Source: Bacteroidales bacterium (GTDB taxonomy: Bacteria > Bacteroidota > Bacteroidia > Bacteroidales > F082). Taken from it: 64,000 bases of DNA. This document shows, piece after piece, positions 8,067 through 16,179 of this stretch. The stretch lies in the NCBI GenBank assembly GCA_017460915.1, contig JAFUAA010000002.1, forward strand, positions 1-64,000, read 5' to 3'. The translations under genes were made by a program, and so were the position numbers. Within the stretch, counting starts at the first letter, position 1. Each line of letters begins with the position of its first letter. Under the pieces are notes generated by a model. The model worked only from the letters and a program-made list of their open reading frames with translations. It searched no databases and was not told the DNA's origin.

Positions 8067-8279
8067 ATGAAGAAAACCCCATTGACAGAAACCGTGAAAC
8101 GGTTAAGAAAACAGTATGGCCTGACACAAGAACAACTTGCCTTCAAATCGGGTGTGGGCTTGAATTTTGTCCGAGAGATGGAGCAAGGGAAGGGTACCGT
8201 CAGGCTCGACAAAGTCAATCAAGTGCTCATGTTGTTTAATTATGAAATGGTACCCATGCCAAGAAAGGATAGACAATGA
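8067..8279 (+). CDS. hipB: HipB-like antitoxin/repressor (HipBST operon)
   Basis: A 70-residue XRE helix-turn-helix protein (ETVKRLRKQYGLTQEQLAFK, SGVGLNFVREMEQGKGTVRL). In HipBA and HipBST systems HipB represses the operon and helps hold the kinase inactive. The ATG at 8067 (MKKTPLTETV) is used; the in-frame ATG at 8043 would overlap the promoter. The stop overlaps the next start (ATGA, 8276-8279), indicating translational coupling with hipS. The order hipB-hipS-hipT matches the tripartite arrangement. Confidence 0.85.
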   Translation: MKKTPLTETVKRLRKQYGLTQEQLAFKSGVGLNFVREMEQGKGTVRLDKVNQVLMLFNYEMVPMPRKDRQ

Positions 8280-8611
8280 TAAAGGCTCTGGTTTATTTTA
8301 GGGATGTTTTGGCGGGACGACTTGCCGAGACAGATGATGGTTATGAGTTTCAATATGAAGCAGCCTATCTTGCCTGGCCACAAGCAGAACCCATCAGCCT
8401 TACTTTACCTTTGCGCAAAGAGGTTTATCAAAGCAATGTGTTGTTCCCGTTTTTCGACGGACTGATACCCGAAGGCTGGCTTTTGGATGTGGCCTTGCGC
8501 AACACCGACATCAGCATTCTTGACAGGATGTCGTTGCTGTTGCTCTGCTGTAAAGATTGCATTGGAGCCGTGAGTGTAATACCTGTTAACGAGGAGGATA
8601 GTTATGTGTAA
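8276..8611 (+). CDS. hipS: HipS-like small protein (HipA N-terminal subdomain 1)
   Basis: A 111-residue stand-alone version of the HipA N-terminal subdomain 1: LVYFRDVLAGRLAETDDGYEF, YLAWPQAEPISLTLPLR, FPFFDGLIPEGWLLDVA and GAVSVIPV at the end. In two-gene HipBA systems this is fused to the kinase. In HipBST it is separate and is the part that neutralises the kinase (established for the enteropathogenic E. coli system). It overlaps hipB by 4 nt and hipT by 8 nt. LLLLCCKDCIG near the C-terminus is cysteine-rich in place of the usual small helix, which is unusual. Confidence 0.85.
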   Translation: MIKALVYFRDVLAGRLAETDDGYEFQYEAAYLAWPQAEPISLTLPLRKEVYQSNVLFPFFDGLIPEGWLLDVALRNTDISILDRMSLLLLCCKDCIGAVSVIPVNEEDSYV

Positions 8612-9539
8612 GTGTTTGTTTTGCTACAAGGAATTGAACGAAGGTGAAAAGGATTTTCATGCCCGATGCGCTCGCAAGTTTTTTGGAACGACCACAGCAC
8701 CTGTCATGGATTACACCCAATCCGACATGGACCGTTTGGCCGAACAAATCATCCAAGCGCAGACCACATTGACGGGCGTACAGCCCAAATTGTCGCTAAA
8801 TCTGCAAAAGCACGAAGGGAGCCAACGGCTGACAATAGTTGGATTATGGGGAGCCTACATTTTCAAGCCGCAGACTTCAAGGTTCGCAGAACTGCCCGAG
8901 AATGAAGACCTTACCATGCACCTTGCCGAGGTCGCGGGGCTGAAAACGGCATGGCATTCCTTGATTCGACTTGCTGACAATTCATTTGGTTATCTAACAC
9001 GTCGTATGGATCGCGATGCGAAAGGCAACAAACTTCCGATGGAAGATTTCTGCCAACTGACAGAGCGACAGACGGAGCACAAATATCGTAGCTCATACGA
9101 GCAGGTAGCCAAGGCCATTGCATCCTATTCCACGGTGCCACGGTTAGATGTAATCAATTATTACGAAGAGGTGCTCTTTTGTTGGCTTACGGGCAACAAT
9201 GACATGCACTTGAAGAATTTCTCGTTGCTTTCTTTGGACAAAGGTCGATACGAGCTTTCGCCTGCCTACGATTTGCTCAATGCGGTCATCATAAATCCAG
9301 CTGATACCGAAGAACTTGCGTTAACCTTAAATGGCAAGAAAAAGCGTATTACTCGAAAGGATTTCGTTGAGGCGGCAAGCAAAGCTGGGATTTCAGAGAA
9401 AATCATAGATGGTTTGGTGGATCGTTTTGAACAAAGCTGGCCTAAATGGGAATCGAAAATTGGCGAATCGTTTCTTTCCGATGAGATGAAAGAACGATAC
9501 AAATCATTGATTCTTAATAGGTTGAAACGCATTTTATGA
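8604..9539 (+). CDS. hipT: HipT-like Ser/Thr kinase toxin
   Basis: A 311-residue HipA C-terminal kinase lacking the N-subdomain. Active-site features are NNDMHLKNFSLL with the catalytic Asp near residue 200 and SPAYDLLN with the metal-binding Asp near 223. The Gly-rich loop TLTGVQPKLSL (55-65) carries Thr-Leu-Thr where E. coli HipT has the autophosphorylated Ser-Ile-Ser, so the regulatory sites are probably Thr. The N-terminus has CxxC (4-7) and HxxC (19-22), a likely zinc ribbon seen in Bacteroidota homologues. Known HipA and HipT kinases inactivate aminoacyl-tRNA synthetases (GltX or TrpS); the target here is unknown. Translation should be coupled to hipS through the 8-nt overlap. Confidence 0.88.
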   Translation: MCKCLFCYKELNEGEKDFHARCARKFFGTTTAPVMDYTQSDMDRLAEQIIQAQTTLTGVQPKLSLNLQKHEGSQRLTIVGLWGAYIFKPQTSRFAELPENEDLTMHLAEVAGLKTAWHSLIRLADNSFGYLTRRMDRDAKGNKLPMEDFCQLTERQTEHKYRSSYEQVAKAIASYSTVPRLDVINYYEEVLFCWLTGNNDMHLKNFSLLSLDKGRYELSPAYDLLNAVIINPADTEELALTLNGKKKRITRKDFVEAASKAGISEKIIDGLVDRFEQSWPKWESKIGESFLSDEMKERYKSLILNRLKRIL

Positions 9540-9576
9540 TTTCATTATCCAGATAATTATTATTCCAATAATAAAA

Positions 9577-10083
9577 TCATCTCTTCTCTTTCCTAAACGA
9601 ATAGAACTTGTTCGTCAAGTAGCTGAACGTCACGCAGATGATGGAGATGATGATGTAGGAGACGGTCGGCCAAAGGTGCAACACCTCGACGAAGAGTTTC
9701 AGTCCGAGATAATTGAGCTGGATGTTGCCGATGGTGACCATCAAATACCTGACAATCTGCGTCCTGCCGCGTAAGGTGGACCCTGAGAAACTGATGTGGC
9801 GCGCCATCCAGAAGCCCGTCAGGAAAGTGATGGGGAACTTGAACACGAAAGCCGCGATGTGGGGCGTAAAAGCCACAAAACCAAGGTCAAACACCTCACC
9901 GTGAAAGACAAAATGGTGGAAAACATAATACAGCGCCCATTCCAAGGCCAGATTCAAGCCGCCGCAGGCCGCATAGCGGAAGAGTTCGAGGCTCATCACC
10001 TTGCGGAAAGGCGGATAGAAGAAGTCGATGACTGCGGTCAAGGTGCGCTCTATCCAGGATTCTATGTTTCGGAGGGCTGACAT
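9577..10083 (-). CDS. GtrA-family membrane protein
   Basis: A 168-residue integral membrane protein with four predicted helices (FRYAACGGLNLALEWALYYV, HIAAFVFKFPITFLTGFWMA, a third near RYLMVTIGNIQLNYLGLKLF, and VSYIIISIICVTFSYLTNKF) and the typical basic end KFYSFRKEKR. GtrA proteins are thought to move or anchor polyprenyl-linked sugars in cell-surface polysaccharide modification. It lies downstream of the GHMP kinase on the same strand, 27 nt away, but has its own -7 box (10091-10098) only 7 nt before the ATG. A near-leaderless transcript is therefore likely. Confidence 0.8.
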   Translation of the reverse strand: MSALRNIESWIERTLTAVIDFFYPPFRKVMSLELFRYAACGGLNLALEWALYYVFHHFVFHGEVFDLGFVAFTPHIAAFVFKFPITFLTGFWMARHISFSGSTLRGRTQIVRYLMVTIGNIQLNYLGLKLFVEVLHLWPTVSYIIISIICVTFSYLTNKFYSFRKEKR

Positions 10084-10090
10084 TGGGCTG

Positions 10091-10098
10091 CAAAAATA
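10091..10098 (-). promoter_or_regulatory. -7 box of gtrA-like gene
   Basis: Minus-strand TATTTTTG ending 7 nt before the ATG at 10083. Confidence 0.6.
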
Positions 10099-10110
10099 GG
10101 AAAAAGAGGG

Positions 10111-10995
10111 TTACAGCCAAATGACCTCGAAGTTGCGAAGCAATTTTGAGGTGGATTCAACGTCATCAGTGAACCCCAACACATAGCCGCCACCGCCTGA
10201 ACCTGAAATCTTTACGCCGAAATGGAAACCATAATCAGCGGTGAACAACTCCAAGGTGTTATCCGTTATCATTGGACGAAGGAATTGCAATTGGCCTTGG
10301 GTGAGTTGTTTCAATGCGTTGAAAAACAAATCAGTATCACCTGAAATCATGGTGCCGATGCAAGTCCTGACGTGAGGCAAATATTCCGTTTGGAACCGTT
10401 TCCAAAACTCTGGGTTTTCGCGTTGTGCCTTGAAGTGGTTCACCAGAGGCTTGGTGTTACTCTTTATCTTGGTGTCAATCAAGCAGATGTGGATGTCTTT
10501 CTTCAAGAAATCATCCGACAGCAAATCCACTTTTTCGGGCGTGATTTTGAACGGCTGTCCTAGAAAGCATTGCAACGGGTCGATGCCGCTGCTGCTGCCA
10601 TGGAAATGGCTTTCCATGAGTCCGAAAATCGATTTAAGTTCCAGATAATCATTGGTTTTCTGCTTGGCGTAACGGTCGTACACAGCCGCGACCAGTGTCC
10701 CCGAGCTGCCCAAGCCGTAACCCGAAGGCACATTGGAGGCCAAAAACAAGCCTTCATTCAAGTCTTTGTCGAGTTCGGGCATATTGATAATGTTCGAAAG
10801 CGCTTTGTTTTCAGCAAGATACTTGCTAAAACTTTTCAAACTTTGGTTGGAGGTGAGCGATGAGGTTCTATTGCGACTTTGCGGCAGTTGCCATTGCGCC
10901 GAGAACTTCTTGAGCGGCATCATGAGCGCGGTGGCGTCGAAGATCATCGAATACTCGCCGAAAAGAACGACTTTGCTATAGAAACGGTCTCTCAT
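10111..10995 (-). CDS. GHMP kinase, mevalonate kinase-like
   Basis: A 294-residue GHMP-family kinase: KVVLFGEYSMIFDA near the N-terminus, the ATP loop SNVPSGYGLGSSGTLVAA (about residues 84-101) and ISGSGGGGYVLGF at the C-terminus. SSSGIDPLQCFLGQP resembles the mevalonate kinase Asp region. By position directly behind mvaD it most likely phosphorylates mevalonate or phosphomevalonate. Which of the two cannot be told from motifs. The start ATG (10995) overlaps the mvaD stop by one base (TGATG), so translation is coupled. The longer frame upstream lies within mvaD and was rejected. Confidence 0.83.
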   Translation of the reverse strand: MRDRFYSKVVLFGEYSMIFDATALMMPLKKFSAQWQLPQSRNRTSSLTSNQSLKSFSKYLAENKALSNIINMPELDKDLNEGLFLASNVPSGYGLGSSGTLVAAVYDRYAKQKTNDYLELKSIFGLMESHFHGSSSGIDPLQCFLGQPFKITPEKVDLLSDDFLKKDIHICLIDTKIKSNTKPLVNHFKAQRENPEFWKRFQTEYLPHVRTCIGTMISGDTDLFFNALKQLTQGQLQFLRPMITDNTLELFTADYGFHFGVKISGSGGGGYVLGFTDDVESTSKLLRNFEVIWL

Positions 10996-12092
10996 CACAG
11001 CTTCTTTTTTGGCCCTTCGCCGATATGGTCGGCAATACAACTGCCATTGTTACAATAACTTACCAGCTCGTCTTTGATCAACTGTTCCACTTTTCCCGCT
11101 TCGTTGTCGGGATAAAGCAGGTGCACATTCGGCCCCGCATCGAGGGTGAAACACAGTGGGATTTGTGTCTCTTCACGGAATCGTTGGACGGTGTCGATGA
11201 TTTGCAAAGTGTTGGGTTTCATTAAGATAAATGAAGGCTGCGAGCACATCATCAAGGCATGGAGTTGAAGTGCCTCCGACTCCGTTATATTAATGAAAGA
11301 GTCCAAGTCGCCCGATTTCAAGGCGGAAAGCAGGTTCTTGATGTTTTCGTTCGCCTGCGCATAACGCGCTGGTGCATAGGGATTTCCCTCCATCAGGGCA
11401 TGACCGGCGCGACTGGAAACGGATTTTTGCGCATCGCTGACGATGAGGATGTTGTCGCGATAGGTTTTGAAAACGGGATGAATGTCATTTTCAAGCGAAA
11501 TGGCGTATTCGTCAGAACTGTTTGGATAACAATTTGTTGCGCCCCAAAGTGCCATTTTCGGGAACACTGACCGTGCTGCACTGCCTGACGCCAATCGCGA
11601 GAAATACGAGGCTTTTTGTGGATTAATGGTAGTAGGTCGACCCTTAGGCCTTTCGACAAGCTCGGGGCTAAGGGACCTCTCAATATCCAACAGGCACATC
11701 ACAAAGGCGCTCATCGAGGAAGCCGATGAAGCGATGCCCGAGGAATGCGGGAAGGTGTTGCGGCTTTCCACCGTCAAGGCCAGTTGGTTAAGGAAGGGGA
11801 AGAACGCTTGATTCTCATCGAGAAACTTCTCGATTTTTGCGCCGAAGGCAGGATTTTCCTTTCCATCGAAAAGGAACTTGAAGCCAAAGCGTTCCGCCTT
11901 TGCAAAACTTACAAACGTTTCGGTGTGACATTCCGACAAGGTGAAGCTAATTGATGGATTTTGTGGCAGTTGTTTTCCACGCTTGCCCCAATATTTCACC
12001 AAGGCGATGTTTGACGGACTCTGCCAACCCACGCGACCGTGGAAGTCGTCTGGCACCACACCCCGGACTTCATTTGACCAAAGATTTTCCAT
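10995..12092 (-). CDS. mvaD: Diphosphomevalonate decarboxylase
   Basis: A 365-residue GHMP-fold enzyme converting mevalonate 5-diphosphate to isopentenyl diphosphate. Family marks are SPSNIALVKYWGKRG (20s-30s), NPSISFTLSECHTETF, FPHSSGIASSASSMSAF (ATP loop), RLASGSAARSVF and FTLDAGPNVHLLY. At about residues 140-154 (LSPELVERPKGRP) the DNA is a palindromic dispersed repeat (11635-11677) that keeps the frame. The surrounding conserved blocks are intact, so the enzyme is probably active. It is first in a unit with the GHMP kinase, from a weak -7 box (TATTTTCG, 12113-12120). The mevalonate route is not the one most Bacteroidales use for isoprenoids. Confidence 0.93.
   Translation of the reverse strand: MENLWSNEVRGVVPDDFHGRVGWQSPSNIALVKYWGKRGKQLPQNPSISFTLSECHTETFVSFAKAERFGFKFLFDGKENPAFGAKIEKFLDENQAFFPFLNQLALTVESRNTFPHSSGIASSASSMSAFVMCLLDIERSLSPELVERPKGRPTTINPQKASYFSRLASGSAARSVFPKMALWGATNCYPNSSDEYAISLENDIHPVFKTYRDNILIVSDAQKSVSSRAGHALMEGNPYAPARYAQANENIKNLLSALKSGDLDSFINITESEALQLHALMMCSQPSFILMKPNTLQIIDTVQRFREETQIPLCFTLDAGPNVHLLYPDNEAGKVEQLIKDELVSYCNNGSCIADHIGEGPKKKL
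11635..11677. repeat. Palindromic dispersed repeat inside mvaD
   Basis: GGTC-ga-CCCTTAG-GCC at the left pairs with GGG-CTAAGGG-ACC at the right, around a core TTTCGACAAGCTCG. The core recurs in inverse form at 50951-50963 (GAGCTTGCCGAAG). The element is translated in frame in mvaD. Confidence 0.75.
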
Positions 12093-12112
12093 TTTAACCC
12101 AATTTCAAGCAG

Positions 12113-12120
12113 CGAAAATA
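12113..12120 (-). promoter_or_regulatory. Probable mvaD -7 box
   Basis: Minus-strand TATTTTCG, one mismatch from TAnnTTTG, 20 nt before the mvaD ATG. Confidence 0.4.
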
Positions 12121-12151
12121 AGGAAAAATTTGCTGCCCTACATCAAATTCC

Positions 12152-12159
12152 TATTTTTG
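12152..12159 (+). promoter_or_regulatory. -7 box of ABC exporter gene
   Basis: TATTTTTG, 26 nt upstream of the ATG at 12186. Confidence 0.7.
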
Positions 12160-12185
12160 CGCTTCAATACATAACAATTCCTATC

Positions 12186-13991
12186 ATGAACCTCATCCAA
12201 CTCTTCAAGAACATCAGACCTTTCGTGAAGCCTTATAAATGGCTGGTCTTCATTACCTTACTGTTAACCCTCATCGGCTCTTTGATGGCGCAGGTCAACG
12301 CCATCGTCCTCGATTGGACCGTCGACAGCATCAACGGCCTCATCACCGACGGCGCCCATTGGGGCAAGCAAGCCGTCCACATCATCACCATCATCAGCAT
12401 CGTCTTGCTGGGCAAGGAGGTGCTCTCGGCGCTCATCACTTTCGCGCAGAACTACTTCGGCGAGCGGATGCGCATCTTCGTCAGCCGCGATCTCTCGCAG
12501 AGTGTCATCGAGAAAGTGCTCACCTTCCGCATGGCTTATTTTTCGTCGTCGGACAACGCAACGGGCAAGCTCCAGGCCCGTATCGACCAAGGCGTGAGCA
12601 GCCTTTCGCGCACGGTGCAAAACTTCTTCATTGACCTGTTGCCTCTGTTCACGAGCGCACTCCTGGCCTTGATTCTCATGTTTATGGCCAACGTTTATGT
12701 GGGTTTGGTGGCCTTGGCCATCGTGCCAGTCTATTTCTGGATTACCTATCGACAAGCCAAGCGACTGAAAGGTTGGCGCCGCGAGATGCGTAGTCACTTG
12801 GAAACCAAGAGCCAAGGCATCAAGAACATCATCGACTCCATCAATGTCATCAAGAGCTTCAACCGCGAGGGCATCGAGGGACAGAAACAACTTGACATCC
12901 AAAACCAAGTAACTGAAAACCAGATGAAAACCCGCAAGGTGGCGTTCTATTACAACGGCATCAAGAGTTTCGTGAAGCAAGTCGGCACTGTGTTGGTCAT
13001 CATCCTGACGGCATATCTTGTATTAATTGACTATCCGGGCATGACCATCGGTAAGATCATGTACCATGTGATGCTGTTCAGCAATGTCATCGCGCCCATC
13101 ACGCAGTTGCAGCGCATCTTCGACGATGTGAACGACGCCTTGATTTACGCCGAGGGCTTTTTCGGCATTTTGGACGCTGACAACGAGGTGGAGCCTTCGG
13201 GAAATTATCGTCCCGAAAAGATTCACGGCTTGTTCGAACTCAAGAACGTGAACTTCACCTATCCCAATGGCAACCAAGCCCTTTTCGACGTGAACATGAC
13301 CATCGAGCCGAACAAAATTACCGCTTTGGTGGGACTTTCGGGCGCGGGCAAGAGTACCATCGTCAACCTGTTGGATAAGTTCTACGAGCCGCAAACGGGT
13401 ATCATCACTCTCGATGGCGTGGATTTGCGCGAGTACGACACCAAGTTCCTCCGCGAGAACATTGGTCTCGTGCTGCAGAAGAACCATATTTTTGACGGAA
13501 CGATTGAGGAAAATATCCTCTACGGCAACCCCAACGCCACACACGAGGAAGTGGTGGATGCCGCCAAGAAGTCGTATATCTACGACCAAATCATGCAGTT
13601 GCCCAAGCAGTTCGACAACAAGGCCAGCGACCTCTCGGGCGGTCAGCAGCAGCGCATCGCCATTGCGCGCATGTTCCTCAAGAACCCGCCCATCATCTTC
13701 CTCGACGAACCCACCGCCAGCCTTGATGCCATCGCCACCGAGCAAATCAAGAACAGCCTCGATGCCATCAAGAAAGACCGCACTGTCATCATCATCTCGC
13801 ACAGCATTTCGCAAATCATCGACAGCGAAATGGTGTACGCCCTCCAAACGGGACATGTGGAGGAATCCGGCGACCCGGATGCCATTTATAAAAAAGGTGG
13901 CATCTACAAGGAAATCATCGACGCCTCAGCCCGCAGCCTGAACATCGGGAAGATTGCGCGGACGATTGAAGAGGGAGCGAATGGAAAATAA
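12186..13991 (+). CDS. ABC exporter, fused permease and ATPase (MsbA-like)
   Basis: A 601-residue half transporter that should act as a homodimer in the inner membrane. Residues 1-310 hold six membrane helices of the type I exporter fold (first helix WLVFITLLLTLIGSLMA). The ATPase has Walker A GLSGAGKST (about 383-391), Q-loop GLVLQKNHIFDGTIEENI, signature LSGGQQQR (about 483) and Walker B PPIIFLDEPTASLD. The H-loop is IIISHSISQI. There is no peptidase domain, so it is not a peptide-leader exporter. Lipid A/phospholipid or drug export are the usual roles for this class; the substrate is not evident. It is monocistronic from its own promoter. Confidence 0.9.
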   Translation: MNLIQLFKNIRPFVKPYKWLVFITLLLTLIGSLMAQVNAIVLDWTVDSINGLITDGAHWGKQAVHIITIISIVLLGKEVLSALITFAQNYFGERMRIFVSRDLSQSVIEKVLTFRMAYFSSSDNATGKLQARIDQGVSSLSRTVQNFFIDLLPLFTSALLALILMFMANVYVGLVALAIVPVYFWITYRQAKRLKGWRREMRSHLETKSQGIKNIIDSINVIKSFNREGIEGQKQLDIQNQVTENQMKTRKVAFYYNGIKSFVKQVGTVLVIILTAYLVLIDYPGMTIGKIMYHVMLFSNVIAPITQLQRIFDDVNDALIYAEGFFGILDADNEVEPSGNYRPEKIHGLFELKNVNFTYPNGNQALFDVNMTIEPNKITALVGLSGAGKSTIVNLLDKFYEPQTGIITLDGVDLREYDTKFLRENIGLVLQKNHIFDGTIEENILYGNPNATHEEVVDAAKKSYIYDQIMQLPKQFDNKASDLSGGQQQRIAIARMFLKNPPIIFLDEPTASLDAIATEQIKNSLDAIKKDRTVIIISHSISQIIDSEMVYALQTGHVEESGDPDAIYKKGGIYKEIIDASARSLNIGKIARTIEEGANGK

Positions 13992-14081
13992 AAACGAAGA
14001 TTTTTGACGGTGTTTTTCGATACCTAAACAATTATTTCCTATTTTAGCGGCTTGTTTTTGAAAACAAATTAAATAAGAAAT

Positions 14082-16028
14082 ATGAGCACGAACTTTGACC
14101 CCCGCGCCAACTACGAGCTGACCAAGCAACAGGCTGGCTACGTCGAGCGCAAGAAAGCCACTCAGGAAGACTATGACCGCATAGGCTTCATGTCGGGACT
14201 CGAAGTGCACCAGCAAATCAAGACCAAAGAGAAGCTGTTCTGCCACTGTCCCGCTGGACAATTCAACAAGTTTGAGGACTACGACGCCGAGTTGATTCGC
14301 CACATGCGTCCCACCCTTTCGGAGTTAGGCGAATACGACGGCACGGCCTTGATGGAGTTCAAGACGAAGAAGGAAATCGTCTACCGCATCAAGAACGGCA
14401 CCGCCTGCACCTACGATGTGGACGACACACCGCCGTTCCCGATTAATAAGGAAGCGCTGCACAACGCCATCGTCATCGCCCTGCGTTCCAACCTGAACAT
14501 CGTGGGCGAGGTGCACATCACCCGTAAGCAATACCTCGACGGCTCCATCCCGACGGGCTTCCAACGTACCGCCATCGTGGGCGTGGAAGGTCTGCTGAAA
14601 CTGCCGAAAAAGGACATCCGCCTCATCCAGCTGAGCATCGAGGAGGACGCCTGCCGCGAGATCAGTGACATCGGCCACCGCCGCATCTATCAGACCGACC
14701 GCCTCGGTGTGCCGTTGATCGAGACCGTCACCTATCCCGACTGCAAAAACCCCGATGAGCTGCGCGAGACCTGCGAATACATCCGCTTCCTCGGCCGTAG
14801 CACGGGTTTGGTCCGCACAGGCATGGGTGCTGGTCGCCAAGACGTCAACGTGAGCTGCACGGGCGGCACCCGTATCGAATTAAAGGGCGTGCAGCATGCC
14901 AAGTGGATTCCTGAGTTGTCGCATAACGAGTGCTTCCGCCAGTGGTCGTTGGTGCAGCTGCAAGAGCGCCTCAATCGTGAAATCGGCAAGGAAGGTTGGA
15001 AGGTGGAAGTGGCCGACGTGTCGTTCCCGACCGACTACCTGCCCATCCTCGACAACAAGGCCAAGGGCGGTGCCATGAAGCTCGTCAAGTTGCCGAAGTT
15101 CCGTGGCGTGTTGTCGCATTTCACGCAACCCGGCAAGATGTTCGCCGACGAAATCGCCGACCGCCTGAAGGTCATCGCCTGCCTCGAGCGTCCCAACATG
15201 CTCCACGACGAGATGCTGGAACCCGTGCTGACCCATTCGCAATGGCATAAGCTGGCCAAGCGGGTCCACGCCACCGACGAGGATGCCCTCATCCTCGTGT
15301 GGGGTCCGCAAAACGACATGCCCACTGCCATCGAGACCATCGAAGAGCGTTGCCTCATGGCCTTCGATGGCGTGCCAAAGGAGACCCGTAAGGCCATCTC
15401 GAACGGTATCACCATCTTCGAGCGCGTGCTGCCCGGTGCCGACCGCATGTATCCCGACACCGACTCGGCCCCCATCCCGCTCGACCCCGCCTTCATCAAG
15501 GCCCTGAAAGCCGAACTGCCTTCCGAAATCATCGAGCGTTACTACAAGCTCAAGGAATGGAACGTGCCGGAAGACTGCTTCACCTACATCTTCTCAAGGA
15601 ACTGGTTCCCCGTCATGGCCGAAATCGTCGAGAAACTTGGCGTGGACGGTCGCACTGTTGGTCGTTTCGTGGGCATGAGGCTCAAGCACCTGCTCGGCAA
15701 GAACCCGCAATCGAAGTTCAACGACAGCACCTTGTACAACCTCTTCGCCTTCCTGAAGGAACAGGGTTTGGACTACCGCTTGGCATGGAACATGGCCCCC
15801 GCTTTGGTTGACGCCGCTTCGCTCGGCATGGAGCAAGTCTTGGACAAGATGGGCTTCAAGCGCTTCGCCAAAGACGACCTGCTGACCAAACTCGACAACC
15901 TCTGCGCCGGCTTCGTGCCGAAGAAGAGGAAATGCAGCGACCTCGACCGCCAGAACTGGATTATGGGTCAGATGAAGGAAGCGATGGGCAACATCGAAAT
16001 GAAAGAATTGGCTAACAACATCAAATAG
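14082..16028 (+). CDS. gatE: Glu-tRNA(Gln) amidotransferase subunit E (archaeal-type)
   Basis: A 648-residue protein of the GatB/GatE superfamily and specifically GatE by length and layout. GLEVHQQIKTKEKLFC (39-54) opens the kinase/transamidase cradle. VGVEGLLKLPKKDIRLIQLS, IEEDACREI and RTGMGAGRQDVNVSC follow. From about residue 275 to 440 there is an insertion (KLVKLPKFRGVLSHFTQPG, then LVWGPQNDMPTAIETIEERC) corresponding to the AspRS-like GAD domain, present in GatE and bacterial AspRS but not in GatB. The C-terminus is the helical/YqeY tail (DSTLYNLFAFLKEQGLDYRL). GatE activates Glu-tRNA(Gln) with ATP and amidates it using ammonia from GatD, encoded 4.3 kb downstream. GatDE is classically confined to Archaea. 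Its promoter is weak (TATTTTAG near 14039). Confidence 0.92.
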   Translation: MSTNFDPRANYELTKQQAGYVERKKATQEDYDRIGFMSGLEVHQQIKTKEKLFCHCPAGQFNKFEDYDAELIRHMRPTLSELGEYDGTALMEFKTKKEIVYRIKNGTACTYDVDDTPPFPINKEALHNAIVIALRSNLNIVGEVHITRKQYLDGSIPTGFQRTAIVGVEGLLKLPKKDIRLIQLSIEEDACREISDIGHRRIYQTDRLGVPLIETVTYPDCKNPDELRETCEYIRFLGRSTGLVRTGMGAGRQDVNVSCTGGTRIELKGVQHAKWIPELSHNECFRQWSLVQLQERLNREIGKEGWKVEVADVSFPTDYLPILDNKAKGGAMKLVKLPKFRGVLSHFTQPGKMFADEIADRLKVIACLERPNMLHDEMLEPVLTHSQWHKLAKRVHATDEDALILVWGPQNDMPTAIETIEERCLMAFDGVPKETRKAISNGITIFERVLPGADRMYPDTDSAPIPLDPAFIKALKAELPSEIIERYYKLKEWNVPEDCFTYIFSRNWFPVMAEIVEKLGVDGRTVGRFVGMRLKHLLGKNPQSKFNDSTLYNLFAFLKEQGLDYRLAWNMAPALVDAASLGMEQVLDKMGFKRFAKDDLLTKLDNLCAGFVPKKRKCSDLDRQNWIMGQMKEAMGNIEMKELANNIK

Positions 16029-16052
16029 CCTTTTTGGATCCATAAACATTAC

Positions 16053-16094
16053 AAATCCGCCGCACGAGACCTTTCGGTTTTGTGCGGCGGATTT
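16053..16094 (+). terminator. gatE terminator hairpin
   Basis: A perfect 13-bp stem AAATCCGCCGCAC (16053-16065) with GTGCGGCGGATTT (16082-16094) and a 16-nt loop. A short A/T flank on both sides makes it usable in both directions. Confidence 0.75.
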
Positions 16095-16152
16095 AGTGAT
16101 TTAAGACTTAGGGGAAAAAAACAGTTGTCTTGCTTTTTTTGAAAAACTTGAT

Positions 16153-16160
16153 TATTTTTG
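16153..16160 (+). promoter_or_regulatory. -7 box of the 1323-aa secreted protein gene
   Basis: TATTTTTG, 19 nt upstream of the ATG at 16180. Confidence 0.7.
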
Positions 16161-16179
16161 CAGCGAAAATAATAATCCT

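Noticed and set aside
12186..13991. Bacteriocin exporter linked to the 42-codon peptide
   Set aside because: The ABC protein has no peptidase domain and is 29 kb away, so a link is unsupported.
14082..16028. GatE being an ordinary GatB
   Set aside because: GatB is about 470-500 residues and lacks the AspRS-like insertion; this protein is 648 residues with that insertion, and a GatD gene is nearby.
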